Of a DNA stretch of 64,000 bases, positions 45,851-58,687 are shown piece after piece. The notes beneath the pieces are model-generated. The model was not told the DNA's origin, did not search any database, and saw nothing but the letters and a program-made list of their open reading frames with translations. Location: assembly GCF_041146395.1 (NCBI RefSeq), contig NC_091010.1, forward strand, positions 46,148,001 through 46,212,000, given 5' to 3'. Each line of letters opens with the position of its first letter. Within the stretch, counting starts at the first letter, position 1. Position numbers and translations under genes: made by a program. The DNA is from Eulemur rufifrons. Taxonomy: Eukaryota > Chordata > Mammalia > Primates > Lemuridae.

Positions 45851-46491
45851 TTCAATGAATTGTCTTTATACCTCACTGTCATAAATAATCTATGTCTAAG
45901 TTATCTGTTCCATACATCTGGAATATTATAGAATGGGCCATACCTAACTCAGAGTATGACATAAGATTCTTAATTATTAGCTAGCTCTAAAAAATTTCTA
46001 ACCATTTTGAACATCGGAAAACTCTGCTTTATTGTTATTGTAATAAAAGCTTTTATTAATTAAGAGTGAACACCTACTTTTAGAACAGTTTACATTTTCA
46101 CAGAACTATAGAATTTCTTGGCTGAAAGGACTTTTAAAGTTTTAATCCTCTCTCAAGCTATCGTGAATCTCCACATGATGTTAGAATCTTCTCTATAACA
46201 TCCATGCCTAGTTGTCACCTAGGTATTTTCTTGGATACATACCATTTTGCAGAAGTTTTGATCGTTAAAAGGATTTTTTTAAATTGTGCCACCATTTATA
46301 TCCCTTTGATCTCTTTATCCACCACTCCTATCAAGGGTACTACATTTTTATAGCACATAAAACAAATATCATCTCCCTCTTCCGTATGATAGCCCTTTGA
46401 GAGGATAGTCAATACACGGCTTCTCCTCTCCAAGCAAAATAGCTCTGACATTTTTAGACATTGTTCATGAGGCATGTTTGGGAGGAGGTGA

Positions 46492-46710
46492 AACAGAATG
46501 ATAAAGCATACAGTCTTTGACATTATACTCTGAAGGTTCAAATCCTATAGCCACAACCTGCTGTGTGATATCTGTATACTTATTATCCTCTCTCTATCTC
46601 AGTTTCTCCCATCTGTAAAATGGAAATGCTGTTGACTCCAGAGTAGTGTTGCAAAGAGTAAAATGAATGATCTATGTAGAGCACTAGGCTAGATTGGATA
46701 ATCATTATTC
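46492..46710 (+). repeat. MIR SINE
   Basis: 'actctgaaggttcaaatcct', 'ctatctcagtttctcccatc', 'tgtaaaatggaaatgctgtt' and 'tatgtagagcactaggctag' trace a MIR. Confidence 0.75.
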
Positions 46711-46744
46711 CAAACTTTTTTATACCTTCCGTGTGTTGAAACTA

Positions 46745-47135
46745 TACACATTCACACTCTTTATCATCTATGCAGGGCCTTGCCACTGTGGGTAGAACAT
46801 ATTTCCCTGTATTGATGATACTGAGGTTAGTCAAATGACTTGCTCTAGCCAATGGAATGTTAGAAAAAATGACATCATCAAAAATTTTACACATAATTGC
46901 ATGGTTTGCTTGCTCTCTTATACTGTAATGATCTATAAGAATATATACCACAGAGTCAGTAGTACAAGGAAAATAATAAAACACATAAAGCTTATTTGAA
47001 CCCAACCTGCAGTCTGAAGCCAAGCCTAGACTATCACAGCCAAATTCAGCAAAGCCACAACTGACTCACAGACTTTTGAGAAAGAAAAGTTTTTTACTGT
47101 ATGCCATTGAGACTTTGAGATTGTCTGTTCTATAT
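46745..47135 (+). mobile_element. Old MLT1-like LTR
   Basis: 'gaggttagtcaaatgacttg', 'ctctagccaatggaatgtta', 'ccaacctgcagtctgaagcc' and a later 'tgccattgagactttgagat' have the layout of an old MaLR LTR. Diverged. Confidence 0.45.
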
Positions 47136-47139
47136 TGAT

Positions 47140-47650
47140 CAATTATTATCAAATAATGCTGTATAACAAACTACCCCAAAACTCAATAGTGTACAACAAT
47201 AAGGATTTATTTCTAGCTCCCTTGTCTACGGGTTGGCTGAGGATCAACTGCTCTAGGCTAGTCTTTGCTGGAATTTACTCCAAAAGCTACAGATTGGGTC
47301 TGGTCTGCTCCAAATATGCCCCTTCTTCCTCAGATCTGCAGCTACCCAAGGCATGCTCATCTCATGGTGAAAGGCAGGAATGAAAAGGGGCAAATTAAAC
47401 TAAGAACACAGAAAAAAAAAAAAAAAAGCTGGGTTTTTGCATATCACATTTGCTAGCTTACCATTGGTCAGAGAAAGTCATGTGCTCAAGTCCAAAGTGA
47501 AGAGAAGGGGACGTAAACTCTGCTAACCACGAGTCCAAAGCAAGTCACATAGCCACATTCAATAACAATGGGGTGGAAAAGTATACTTTTCCAATGGATT
47601 CCAGGGGAAAGAGGAGTGAATATTTACTCAGCAATAATCTATCACTATTA
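47140..47650 (+). repeat. Old LTR-like repeat
   Basis: 'atgctgtataacaaactacc', 'ccaaaactcaatagtgtaca', 'gggttggctgaggatcaact' and the closing 'aacaatggggtggaaaagta' belong to an old interspersed family. It contains an A17 tract at 47412-47428. Confidence 0.45.
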
Positions 47651-50229
47651 TGCAGCAAAAACTAACACAAGCGCTCAACAGAATGGTACACAGAAACTGA
47701 TAAACAAATGCTAGCTATCACAATTAAACATCATCACAATGATTTAGGTTCTTACCCATTTTGACTCACTTCTATAAATGCAGTTTGTTACTATTGCCCT
47801 CAAAAATAATATGTTGATATAGAAAGCAACAGTTCATGTATTGTCTGATTGGATGGAATTATCACAGCCCTCATTCTATATTCTTATTTTAACACACCCT
47901 AAGCATTAATGTTTTTATTAGTCCCATCAATGTCAGCTAAAACCCTTGTTCTCTTTCATACAGACTGTTACTCAAACATTTCCCATCAAGTAACAGATCA
48001 TTTGGCTATATGTGTATTCCTATCTTGCTACATTTAATTTAGTTGCAGCCTGTTCAGATAGTTTCAGATCCTGATTTTATCAATTTGTACATTTCTCAAC
48101 TTCCTTTCACACATGCCTTCTCTACCTTTATCTATATCGTTGACAGAAATGTTACACTGTCAATACAGGAGGGAATGACTTCATTAGACTGTATCTACCA
48201 AGGGAAGTTGTGGCATCCCTACCCATAGAAACAGAACTGACAGCTTCCGGCAAGAGTAGACCTCCTAAAAACCCTAACAATTCTATGAGTTCATCATTCT
48301 TTCTGTGTTCTTCCTGAGCAGCTGCTTGCAGCCTGTGCTGAGGCCAGAGACTATGAGGAGATGAGGGTAGAGACCCAAATCTGGAAGTAAACAAAGCTAT
48401 GCTTCTGGGCAGGAATTAGTGGGTCCTAAAAGGGTCCTTGAATAATGGAGCAACACTATGGGATAGAGGGAGCAGCAACAGCAGGGGGCACAAATCCTTT
48501 GCTGGCATGGCCGACTTCTGGTTGATAGTAAAGAGGATTGACCAATTAGGACTGGGAAGACAATTTTAGGAATATCTGAAAAGACAAACTCTAATAAAAA
48601 AGATATTTCTCACAATTCACAAGATAGGGGCTTGTATTCATATCGATCCTGCTTTGCTGTTTTATAAAAAGTAATATTTAAACATGAAATAAACATCCAG
48701 TGTTACAAAAGGATATATAATGAAAAATAAGTCTTCCTCTTACCTCCAGTCAATCTCTAGAGAAAAAATTTGTTACTCAAGTTCTGTAATAGCTCTGTAG
48801 AGTCATTTCCATGTTAAAAAGGCATATTAATTTATATATATTTAATAATTAAAACAAAGCAAAGCTTATGGGATCATTTAATTATGAATATTCATTTTGC
48901 ACCTGGTAAGAACAGGATATCTGAGTTACATGTAGGAAACTCCTAAGGTTCATAGATGCTAACTGACAAGGTCGCAAGAAGAAAAGAGAAAAAGCTAGTA
49001 TCTGATCTGAAAAGCCAGGCCTGGGGTAAGATTTACCCCTAATAGGCATGCATTTACAAAAAGGAAAAACACCCATCATATGATTTAGGAAAGGTTTTCC
49101 AAATCTTCACATAGGTTATAGATACTTAAAGGGGGCAAAAAAGAGCTGAAGAATACTTATTTGTGACTATGACTCAAATCCATGCCCTACAACCTTAGCC
49201 ACACCATGGTAGCTTAAAGGAGTGACTGATGATTTTTTTTTTTTACACTTTGTGAGTTGGGGGTCTGGTATTTCTCAAAACCTTAAAATATTCTAATTGA
49301 AAACTGTCCTAAGAAAAAGGAAATGTTTCAATTTGAAATCCTTAATTAAAACCACATTCATAATTCTAAGTATTTAAAGAGAAAGTTAAAGAAGAAATTT
49401 ACTTTTGCACATCACAGAGATTATAATAAACACAGAACCCTGCCAAAAGACATGCCTCCAGCTGCACTGAAGAAACATCAGAGTAGACCAGCTCTGCAGC
49501 TTCAGCAAGAGAAAGACTGAAGGTAAAGTCATGTACAGAAAGGCAAACAACCATAATGTAAAACTCATGTTCCCTGTTGGGGAGTAGAATTCTGCAGAAA
49601 CGCATCTCAATCACATGCCCATGTACACACACACACAGAGCTACAGTTGTTCACCAGTATTAACTCAAAAACCGTCAGCTACAAGTCTATTTTCTTGAAG
49701 TCCACCAACGCTACAACTGCTCCATGGAATCGCTGCCAATTTAGGGACAAGCTCAATCAACTTGTGCCTGAAAATGATTCACATGGGTCTTTATGCTGCA
49801 GAGCTCATTACTTCAGGGATTTCTTAGAGCTTTACATTCCTGACTGCCAACTCCAACAAGAGAATGCATATTTATTTTGCCAGAATACACATGATGGTAG
49901 GGAAAAAATGCCCTTCAAAATTCCTGTAATTCCTAAGAAATCCATTTCCTCCAATGGATTGATATACCAATGATATACCTGTTGGAGAGAAAAAGTGGGT
50001 CCTTACCAGTCACCAGTTAGAACATGAATAATGTTTTCTAGTTTCTCTATTAAAAACGTCTATGGTATATGCTCCATTATGTATAGAAGCTTACACCAGA
50101 AGCTAAGAAGTAGCAGAAATAGTCTAAAGGAAATCAAACACTAGGAGCATCTTTTACAGAATACAGATGTGTGAGAAACACCTTAAAATAACTACTGAAC
50201 ATACAGAAAAGAAAGAAAAAAAAAGTATA
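47651..50229. other. Repeat-poor block, no gene recognised
   Basis: About 2.6 kb with no interspersed repeat I can name. It contains frames of 60-108 codons on both strands, the longest plus frame at 49647-49973 starting 'MFTSINSKTVSYKSIFLKS'. None has a domain I recognise. A CTCF-like motif lies at 48478-48491. Confidence 0.4.
48478..48491 (+). promoter_or_regulatory. CTCF-core-like motif
   Basis: 'acagcagggggcac' matches the CTCF core (CCASYAGRKGGCR plus C) at all but the first position. Motif match only; flanking bases and binding are unknown. Confidence 0.35.
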
Positions 50230-51150
50230 CGTAGACAAATCATGGCAGGCCAGCATCTACATCCATGACTTCTATTACCATTTACATGCTGAAGCCTTCC
50301 ATATCTTGCTAACACTCCCCCTTAGCTCTAGACCTTTTTATTCACCACCTTGACATCTCCATTGGATATTTCATAGGCATCTCAAATGCAATATGTCCCA
50401 AGCTGGATTTATTTTGTCCTCCCCCAAATATGCTCCTTGTTCAGAGTTGTCTCTTTGATAAAGGATATCATTCTTTCAGTTGGTTAAGAGAGAAACAGGG
50501 AAGTAATTCTCAACTTCTCTCTTTCCCTTTCCTCCCTCCCCATGTATTTAATCTATCCCTCAATCTAATCTCTCTCACTCATCTACTTTTTATCCACTGT
50601 CAATATTATAATCCATTCTCTATAATCTCTCACTGGGGCATTTGCATTAGCTTCCTAACTGATTTTCCTTGCCTTCTAATTCATTCTTGACTTGGAGCCA
50701 GAGGCATCTTTTAATAATATGAAATTGATTCACAATCTCCTTTGTTTAAAAAACATCAGTGGCTTCCTATTACCACTATCATAAAGCATCATATTCTTAG
50801 AATGGCCACAACTCTGTGTGCTTTGATCCCTGCATTATTCTCCAGCTTTGTCATAACTCCTCAACCACCAACTCCTGCTATTTTCATTCTAATAAAACAA
50901 ACTGGATATACTAAGATCTCTTTAACTTCTGAGTCATTGAACCTTCTCTTTTTTCAGTCTGAAACATTCCTTCACTTCTAACTGTTTTGTCCTGCTTATC
51001 TCATATTCATCCACCAGAAAATAAACTTCATGAGAGCAAGTGCCTACTGTGTTTGTCCTGTCCAACTCTGCCACCCTTAGCACCTAGAACATGGCATGCA
51101 CATGACAGATACTCAACAAATCCTTGTTGAATGAATAAATAAATCTTTCA
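50230..51150 (+). repeat. L2 LINE, long 3' portion
   Basis: About 0.9 kb follows L2 in order: 'ccttgacatctccattggat', 'ataggcatctcaaatgcaat', 'tagcttcctaactgattttc', 'aacatcagtggcttcctatt', 'cttagcacctagaacatggc' and 'gatactcaacaaatccttgt' with 'tgaatgaataaataaat' at the end. The 86- and 79-codon plus frames inside are probably decayed L2 coding sequence or chance. Confidence 0.87.
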
Positions 51151-51894
51151 GTCTCAACATAACTATTACTTCCTCAAGGTGGCCTTCTATGACTGCCCTC
51201 AAAAAATATTAGATCCCTTTATGAGACATTATTATAGCATCCTGTACATTGGCTGTGACCTAGAAACTCCTTCCAGGAAATAAGTTGGAGAAGTCTGTTT
51301 CTCTTTTCTCAATTATCACAGGACTGTGCTGGCTGTTGTCAAAGATCTGAAACCTATTTCATATATTTTGTTTAGCTTTCAGTTATTTAAGTCAGGAGGA
51401 TAATTCTGTTTCTTGTTATGCCACCTTGGCTGGAAGTAGAAATTCCAGGTCAGTTTTAAATACTATAATTGAAATACTTTCCCTTGGAGTTATTCTATAT
51501 TAGCATTCTCTGTGATTTGGATTCTATTTCCTCCTGAAGTTAACCTTTTTCCCTTAGACCTTCTTAGACTTAGAAAGTCATTTTGACTGGACAAGACTTT
51601 GTTTTGTTTATTTCTGTATCCCCAGATCCCAGAGTCACATGTGGAGAACAAGGTAGACACTGAATAAATTAAAAGTTCAATGAAACCTGCTCCCCAAATA
51701 CTCTTGCTCTTTGCATATCTGCTACTAGAACATAGGCATTGGCAAATTACAATCCTACAAAAAATTGATACATTGGTTTTGGAAGAAACCAAATGGAGAA
51801 AACTACATATTTAATTTTTAACTATTTCATTATTTTATCAGTTTAATCTTCATAATGATTATATCCCACTTCTTATTTCATATTTCTTACTTTT
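51151..51894. other. Weak L2-like traces only
   Basis: 'ggtggccttctatgactgcc' near 51178 and 'tgtatccccagatcccagag' near 51617 hint at further L2 pieces. There is no gene. Confidence 0.35.
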
Positions 51895-52140
51895 GAAAAA
51901 TAGCTAATATTTGCTTTCTGTTATGATTTGCCAGGCATCATACTAAATATTGACTGATTTAATCCTCTCAATAAACTTATGAGATAGGGTCTATTATTAT
52001 TCCCATTTTATTTATGGGAAAACGAGACACAGAAAAATTAAGCAAAATGTCAAGATAACAGCTGAGAAGCAATGGAGCCAGGATTTCAACACAGACAATG
52101 TGAGATGTGCACTGTGTCTAAGCTACCTAAACTGCCTCCT
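51895..52140 (-). repeat. MIR SINE
   Basis: 'aatagctaatatttgctttc', 'ttaatcctctcaataaactt', 'attcccattttatttatggg' and 'ggagccaggatttcaacaca' trace nearly a full MIR complement. Confidence 0.82.
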
Positions 52141-52919
52141 AGTACTTCCTCTTCCAAATAAGATTATAAATGGCTTATAATAAAAGACATTTACAAAAGA
52201 TTTCATTAAAATACAAATTTAAATAAAATTCATAGTGATAGGAAGCATGTATTTCCTTTAAAACTTAGGCTTAATATGTGTTACTATAAAAGGACATTAA
52301 TTTCAGTTCCAAGTTTTCCATAACTTAGAAGTAAAAAGGAAATTCAATTGGCCAAATAAATTTGGAAAGATGCTAATTCACCTTCTAAAAGTAATTTATA
52401 CAGTAGGTTCTTATATAAGAGATATTTCACAATAAAATAAACAATGTTTTGAGCACGGTTTTTACAGAATATTCAATAGCACTCTCTATAATGAGGTCAT
52501 GTCCAGTACTATTAGTAAACTTCAGAGGTATAACAAAAAATCTCAATGAAGGCATATTAAGGAGAATTAGTAATGAGGTTCAAGTAATGAGTCATTTATT
52601 GGTTTTATCTGCTCTAGGAATAGAACTTAGAATTCAAAGAAAAGTAGAAAGAGAAAGCATGTCTTCAACTTCTTCAACTATTAATAGTATCAGCTAAGAC
52701 AGTGGCAATAATTCTGTTAGTGACATTTCAGGACAGAGCTCTCTAGTGAGAGACTGCAGTGAAGATACACTATTGCTGCTGTTGCTTGTAAGAAAATCCA
52801 CATGCTTTGAATATTAATGTACAGTTTGCAAAGTTGCCATTTATTATGGTTATAACTGGAAAAGTCCATCCTTCATCTGCATAGAGGTGGCTAGAAATAG
52901 GCTCAGCATTTTCCTCAAA
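52141..52919. other. No gene recognised
   Basis: AT-rich. An 82-codon plus frame at 52449-52697 ends in a Ser/Thr-rich stretch and has no recognisable domain. Confidence 0.35.
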
Positions 52920-53548
52920 AGTATTGACTTGCATATGTTGAAACATCCTTGCAATCCCTAGGATGAAACTCACTTGATCATGATGAATTTACCTTTTTGG
53001 TGTGCTATTGGATTAAGTTTGCTAGTATTTTGTTGAGGATTTTTGCATCTATGTTCATAAGGAATATTGGGCTGTAATTTTCTTTTTTGGTTGTGTCCTT
53101 TCCTGGCTTTGATATCAGGGTGATACTAGCTTCATAGAATAAATTAGGGAGGATTCCCCTTCTTGATGTTATGGAACAGTTTCAATAGGATTGATGCCAG
53201 TTCTTTTTTGTAGGTCTGGTGAAGTTCAGATGTAAATCTGTCTCTTTGTGCTTTTATTTGTTGGGAAATTTTTATTATGCTTTTAATCTCACTACTAGTA
53301 TTGATCTGTTCAAGATTTATATTTCTTCCTGATTTCAGATTGAGAGTTTGTGTATTGACAAAATTTTTCTATTTACTGTAGATTTTCTAGTATGTGTTCA
53401 TAGACAGGTTCGTAGTGGTTTCTCAATAAAAAAGTAGCTCTTTTGTATTTCTGTGATATCAGTTGTAATGTGTCCTTTTTCATTTCTAATTGAGCTTATT
53501 TGAATCCTTTTTCTATTTCTGGTCAATCTAGCGAGTGGTCTACTTTAT

Positions 53549-54222
53549 TTATCTTTGCAAAGAATAATGTTTTTGTTTCATTGATTCTTTGTGTTTTTTT
53601 GTTTTGGTTTGTTTTGGTTTGGTGTACATTTCAAGTAGTTCTACTCTGATCTTTTTTATTTCTTTTCTTCTGGTAGCTTTGGGTTTGGTTTGTTCTTTTT
53701 CTAGTTCCCTGAGGTGTGACTTTAGGTTGTTAATTTGTGATTTTTCTTTCTTTTTGTTGTATGCATTTAACACTAAGAACTTCCCTTTAGCACTGCTTTC
53801 ACTGTATCCCAAGATTTTTGGAAGTTTGTGTCACCTTTGTCATTCAATTTAAAAACATTTTTTATTTCTATGTTGATTTCATCATTGACCCAAGGATCAT
53901 TCAGCAGTAGGGTGTTTAATTTCCATGTATTTGTGTAGTTTAGAGAGTTCCTCTTGGAATTGATTTCTAGTTTTATTCCACTATAGTCTGAGAAGATACA
54001 TGGTATGATTTCAATTTTTCTAAATTTGCTGAGACTTTTCTTGTGCCCTAAAATGTAATCTATCTTGGAAAATGTGTCATATGTTGATGAGAATAATGTA
54101 TATTCTGCAGTTATTGGGTAGAATGTTCTGTAAGTGTCTATTAGGTCCATTTGTTCTGGAGTCTCATTTAAATTCAGTGTTTCTTTTTTGACTTTCTGCC
54201 TTGATGATCTGTCTAGTTCCAT
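53549..54222 (-). pseudogene. L1 ORF2 endonuclease/linker remnant
   Basis: Two overlapping open frames. The first (54222-53773) includes 'FYPITAEYTLFSSTYDTFSK', then 'IDYILGHK' and 'SDYSGIKLEIN', the C-terminal endonuclease motifs; the usual SDH histidine is tyrosine here. The second (53812-53549) continues '[19 protein letters not shown]' and the lysine-rich linker. The frame change between them shows decay. Confidence 0.9.
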
Positions 54223-54540
54223 CAGTGGAGTGTTGCTGTTTATTTCATTTGTTAGGTCTAGTAGTATTTATTTATGAATCTGGGTGCTCTAGTGTTAGGT
54301 ACATATATAATTAGGATGGTTATGTATTCTTGTTTAATTGATCCCTTACTATTATATTATGACCATCTTTGTCTTTTTTTCCTCATACTGATTTAAAGTC
54401 TGTTTTATCTGTTATAAGAATAGGTACTCCTGCTCCCTTTTAGTTTCCATTTGTGTGGAATATTTTTTTCCACCCCTTTACTTTGAGTCTATGAGAATCT
54501 TTGTGAGTTAAATGGGTTTTTTGGGGACAGCAGATATTTG

Positions 54541-54554
54541 TGTTTTTGTTTTTG

Positions 54555-54585
<31 letters not shown>
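54541..54585. repeat. (TTTTTG)n(TG)n tract
   Basis: A few TTTTTG units grade into about 13 TG units inside the L1 ORF2 5' region. Confidence 0.95.
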
Positions 54586-56380
54586 TTTAATCCAGTCAGC
54601 CAATCTGTATCTTTTAAGTCAGGTATTAAGATGATTTACATTCAATGTTAGTATTTATATATGAGATACTGTTCTAGTCATCATGTTGGTTGTTACCTGG
54701 TTGCTTTGTTTTCTCATTTATGTTCCTGTTTTATGAGAGCTATAAGTTTTAACTTTCAGGTGTTTTTACACTGGTGGGCATAGATTGTGTGTTCCACGTA
54801 TAAGCATTTCTTGTGGGGCAGGTCTGTGGTGGAAAATTCTATTAGTGTTTGCTTGTCTTGGAAATACTTTATTTGTCCTTTATTTATGAAATATAGTTTT
54901 GCAGTATACAAAATTCTTACCTGGCCGTTATTCTCTTTAAAAAGACTACAATTGGGATCCCAATCCCGTCTGGATTATAAGGTTTCTGCTGTGAAGTATG
55001 CCTTAGTCTAAAGGGTTTTCCTTTGTAAGTTACTTGATGTTTTTGTCTCACAGCATGTAGGATTTTTCTCTTTCATTTTGACTTTGGCCAAACTGATGAC
55101 TATGTGTCTTGGTGATGTCCTATATGTCTTCAATCTTCCAGGTGTTCACTGACCTTCTTGTATCTGGATGTCTAAATCTCTAGCAATACCAGGGAAGTTT
55201 TCCTCCAATATTCCTTCAAATAGATTTTTCCATGCTTTTTGCTTTTTCTTCTTCTCCTTCAGTGATACCTATTATTCTTATGTGGGTTTGTTTTACATAA
55301 TCCCATATTTCTCAAAGACTTTGTTCATTTCTTTTCATTCTTTTTTTTCCTATTTTTGACTGACTGGGTTTATTCGAAAGCCTTGTCTTTAAGCTCTTAA
55401 ATTCTTTCTTATGTTTGGTCTAGTCTGTTGTTAAAACTTTCCACTGTATTTTGACATTCCTTAAATGATTCATTCAAGTCCAGGAGTTCTGTGATATTTT
55501 TTTCTTAGGTTATCTATCCTTTACTGAATTTTTCACTCATGTCCTGAATTATTTATTTGGTTTCTTGGTGTTGGTTTTCCACTTTCTAATCAATTCCATT
55601 GATCTTATTAGTGATCCATATTACAGATTCCATATCTCATATTTCAACAATTGCCTTTTGGTTGGAGTCCACTGCTAGCAGCTAGTATGATTCTTTGGGG
55701 GTGGTAAAACATCCTGTTTTTTCATGTTGCCAGAGTACTTATGCTGATTCCTTCTCATCTGGAACCATTTCTCTCAGCTCAAAACAGGTAGCTTTGTGGT
55801 ACACCTGTTTTCCTCTGCTGGGTACTCTGTTGTTTAGTGAAGGGAGAGAGAGGTCCCGATTACTGTGCCTAAGTTCTACTCTGGAAGATTGACTATGCAG
55901 GAGAGGAGTAGATGTACTGTCAGCCTTTAACACTTCTTCTCTCATGTATCTCCCCATTCCTCTGTGGTTGTCATCAGTGGGTTGGGTGTGGCAGGTGTAT
56001 GGTGGGTGCATAGCAGTCTATTGGTGCATGGTGGCCTGGGCATTCACTTTGCCCAGTTCCAGTGGCAGCAGCAGCACCAGCAGCATGAATGTTCACCCAG
56101 CCTAGGTCCAATGGTGGCAGCGCTACCCCAGGTGTCAGTAGTGGGTGTTGGGGGCCATGGTCATGCAGCAGCTGTGGCTGAGTGGAGTCACCCAGGCAAC
56201 AGCAGTGGGCACTGTGTCCGTGGGTGTTTTCACATGCTGCCTAGGTCCCCTGGCAGCAGTAGGGACAACACCCACCTACAGGGCACACAAGAGTGCCCAG
56301 CTCCCATGCACCCTCCCTGGCCCAGCAGATGTGATGGGAAGGTGGCAGCAATGAATCTGGGCCCTGGTTTTAGACCCTTG

Positions 56381-57660
56381 GTAAACAAAGGAATGCCTTA
56401 GAGCTGACTGTCAAAAAAGTCACACATTGCAAATGATTAAGATACCAAACAATGAGTTTTCCTGTATCACAAAGTCTGGATCAGCACCTCTGATTAATGG
56501 TATATAGGACACAAACATATCATATAATTTTTTAAGTTCAAGGATAGGAACCATTATATCAGCTTTAATACTGTATGAAATCCAGACTTGGATCTCAGCT
56601 TATCTCAATTTTCTTAATATTGAACCCCTCTGTTTCTGTAGTGGGAAAAAAATATATTACCTACCACCTTTGTTTTTATGTGAAAGAACTTACTAAATAA
56701 CATTGATAAAGAGGTCTAAGACACAGAAAATGCTAAATTTAATTATTTATTATTCACATCTCCTCCCCATGCAGATGTTTCTGGTTTTAAAAAAGTGAAC
56801 CATGTGGACAACACAGGATCAGTAAGTCTAGTAAATGGGGAAGCAAGAAGGGTAGACAGAGAAGCATTATGAAAGCCCAGAGTCAGGAAAGAAAGAGCAT
56901 CCAAGATGTGGGGGGAGTTCAAAAGTAAAGTAGGATTAATCCAAGAAATACTCATGGGGATGTGCTTTGAAGAAAAATAATTCAGCAGAAAAGACACTAA
57001 CATAAAAAGCAAAAATGGAAGAGGGGCAGAAATGATGCAATATTGAAGACATAAAGGGACAACCTCTCAAGGGAAAAGTAAGAGAAGTTGCATGGACAAG
57101 AGATGAAAAAAACAAGCATTTGCTAAACGTGGTTCGAATGTATTCTTTAGAAAACAGGAAATGTAAGCCTTGGTGAAAACAATGACATGGGAAATATAAT
57201 TAAAGCAAATTAAAATGAATGTGTGAACATACACTAAAATTAAAAAAAAAAACCCACACAGTTGCAGAAATTAATTAATACAGATAGGCCTTTAAATACA
57301 CACACACAGACACACACACTCACACATACATATACACACCCCAGGATAAGGTCTAAACAAAGCCCATCAGTGCATGTCAATCAGACCAGAAGAAAATGTA
57401 GTACAGTTCCTTCTGTTATCCTTACATTTATTTTTCATAGAAATCTATTTGATCACTTACATCCTCATACTTTAGGAAATTGCTTCAGAATAACTCTTAA
57501 GGTTATTATTCAGGAATCACCTTTTCTGAAGACAGAAAAGGATAAATATTGTTGCCTACTTATTAAACATGATAATTATAATTGACTATCCCAATTTTTG
57601 TACTAGGAAATTAAGAAAAAAAATCAGTGAGCTTCGATGAGAGAAAAAAACATAGTGGCA
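56381..57660. other. No gene recognised
   Basis: Unique-looking sequence. A 107-codon plus frame at 57262-57585 is mostly translated CA repeat and is not a gene. An imperfect CA-rich tract lies at 57296-57340. Confidence 0.4.
57296..57340. repeat. Imperfect (CA)n tract
   Basis: CA units interrupted by 'ga', 'ct' and 'tata'. Confidence 0.85.
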
Positions 57661-57664
57661 TCAG

Positions 57665-57830
57665 CTATCATTTCACTTCCTAACTATCTGTTGTGACCTT
57701 GAACAAGTCGGTTAACGTCTCTGGGCTTCAGTCTTCTTGCCTGTAAAACAAGGATCATAATATTCTCTGTTTGGGGATTATATAAGTGAAGATATGTTAA
57801 ACACAAATCTGGTATATATCCAGTGCTCAA
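57665..57830 (+). repeat. MIR SINE fragment
   Basis: 'gtgaccttgaacaagtcggt', 'aacgtctctgggcttcagtc' and 'gcctgtaaaacaaggatcat' trace the MIR 3' half. Confidence 0.75.
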
Positions 57831-58017
57831 TTACCCTCTCCTTTTCTCCTCTTCAAATTGGCTGGCATAAACACACCGAAACACACATGACTCATATATC
57901 AAAATGTGTTTCTCTACAGTCCATGAGGCCTTAGTATGTAAATCTCTTGTTAACTATGAAATTTTAATTAAGTCCAAGCCTTCCATATATCCTTATTACT
58001 CATGTATATTTTCTTTT

Positions 58018-58687
58018 CTTTTCTTTTTTTTTTTTTTTGATATCACTGTCAGGTTTATTGAATGAATATGGCTACTATGTTGACTTTTAAAATATGTATA
58101 TATGTAAATAATTTATAAACATTTACAAACGCTTGGTATTCATAATGTTTTTTATAGAAGAAATATAAATAGTGTTTATGTTCTCAAGCTTGACCAAAAA
58201 GGTGTTATGTAATTGCTGATGTGGCTAATTATAGGTCACTAACCTATTTTCTGGAGCTTAAAAATGGATGAGTAATAGAAGAAGTTTCTTCCCTATTTCC
58301 TATATACAGAGCCAGCCTTAGGAAATGTTAAAATTTTTTTTTTCCTTTGGTGCTCCCCTTTCTCCTTTTGGTACCTCTCTTTTCCTGTTCAAGTCCACCC
58401 TATGTTAATGCACCCTCCTTAAGCCTGCATTACCTTTAAAAGCATTTCCAAATTCATTTGTACAAAAATTGAATTCTAGCATTAATGATTATAGTGAAAA
58501 ATTTGGAAACAACCTAACTGTCCATCAATGGGAGATTTGTTAAATAAATGATGATGCATACAAATCATGAAAAGTATGGTATAAACACAATAGTCTGCTT
58601 TTTTGGGGAAAAAATAGCCTTGACCTTTTAGAAGGTGAATAAGCATGTTATAAATGCTCAGGGGGCTGAGACAGGAGGACCACCCGA
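58018..58687 (-). pseudogene. Polyadenylated retrocopy of an unknown transcript
   Basis: On the minus strand, AATAAA (58059-58054) is followed 15 nt later by an A-tract (the plus-strand T-run ending at 58038): a normal mRNA 3' end. The unit is flanked by a perfect 14-bp repeat, 'gtatattttctttt' (58004-58017 and 58688-58701). The right copy precedes AAAA, which fits the L1 endonuclease site. The roughly 650-nt body has no convincing frame. It carries old repeat pieces that were part of the transcript: an L1 ORF2 scrap (58490-58600, 'ctaactgtccatcaatggga') and an Alu scrap (58657-58688). The parent was therefore a 3' UTR or long non-coding RNA. Confidence 0.8.

Larger units (their letters stand above)
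52920..56380 (-). mobile_element. L1 with 5' UTR, ORF1 and partial ORF2, lacking its 3' end
   Basis: The element reads right to left. A GC-rich 5' UTR-like part (about 55960-56380) is followed by the ORF1 region (roughly 54960-55700; 'catgctttttgctttttctt' and 'aatcccatatttctcaaaga' are its antisense landmarks). ORF2 endonuclease and the first part of the reverse transcriptase follow, ending near 52920 ('ttgcatatgttgaaacatcc'). The rest of the RT, the C-terminus, 3' UTR and poly(A) are absent. Most L1 copies are 5'-truncated, so this is the reverse pattern. Stops and indels make it inactive. Confidence 0.88.

Noticed and set aside
55964..56401. 145-codon plus-strand frame rich in His, Gln and Gly
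   Set aside because: It lies in the GC-rich 5' UTR-like part of the antisense L1, where long frames occur by composition.
57262..57585. 107-codon plus-strand frame
   Set aside because: It begins in a CA-rich repeat and shows no domain; consistent with chance.
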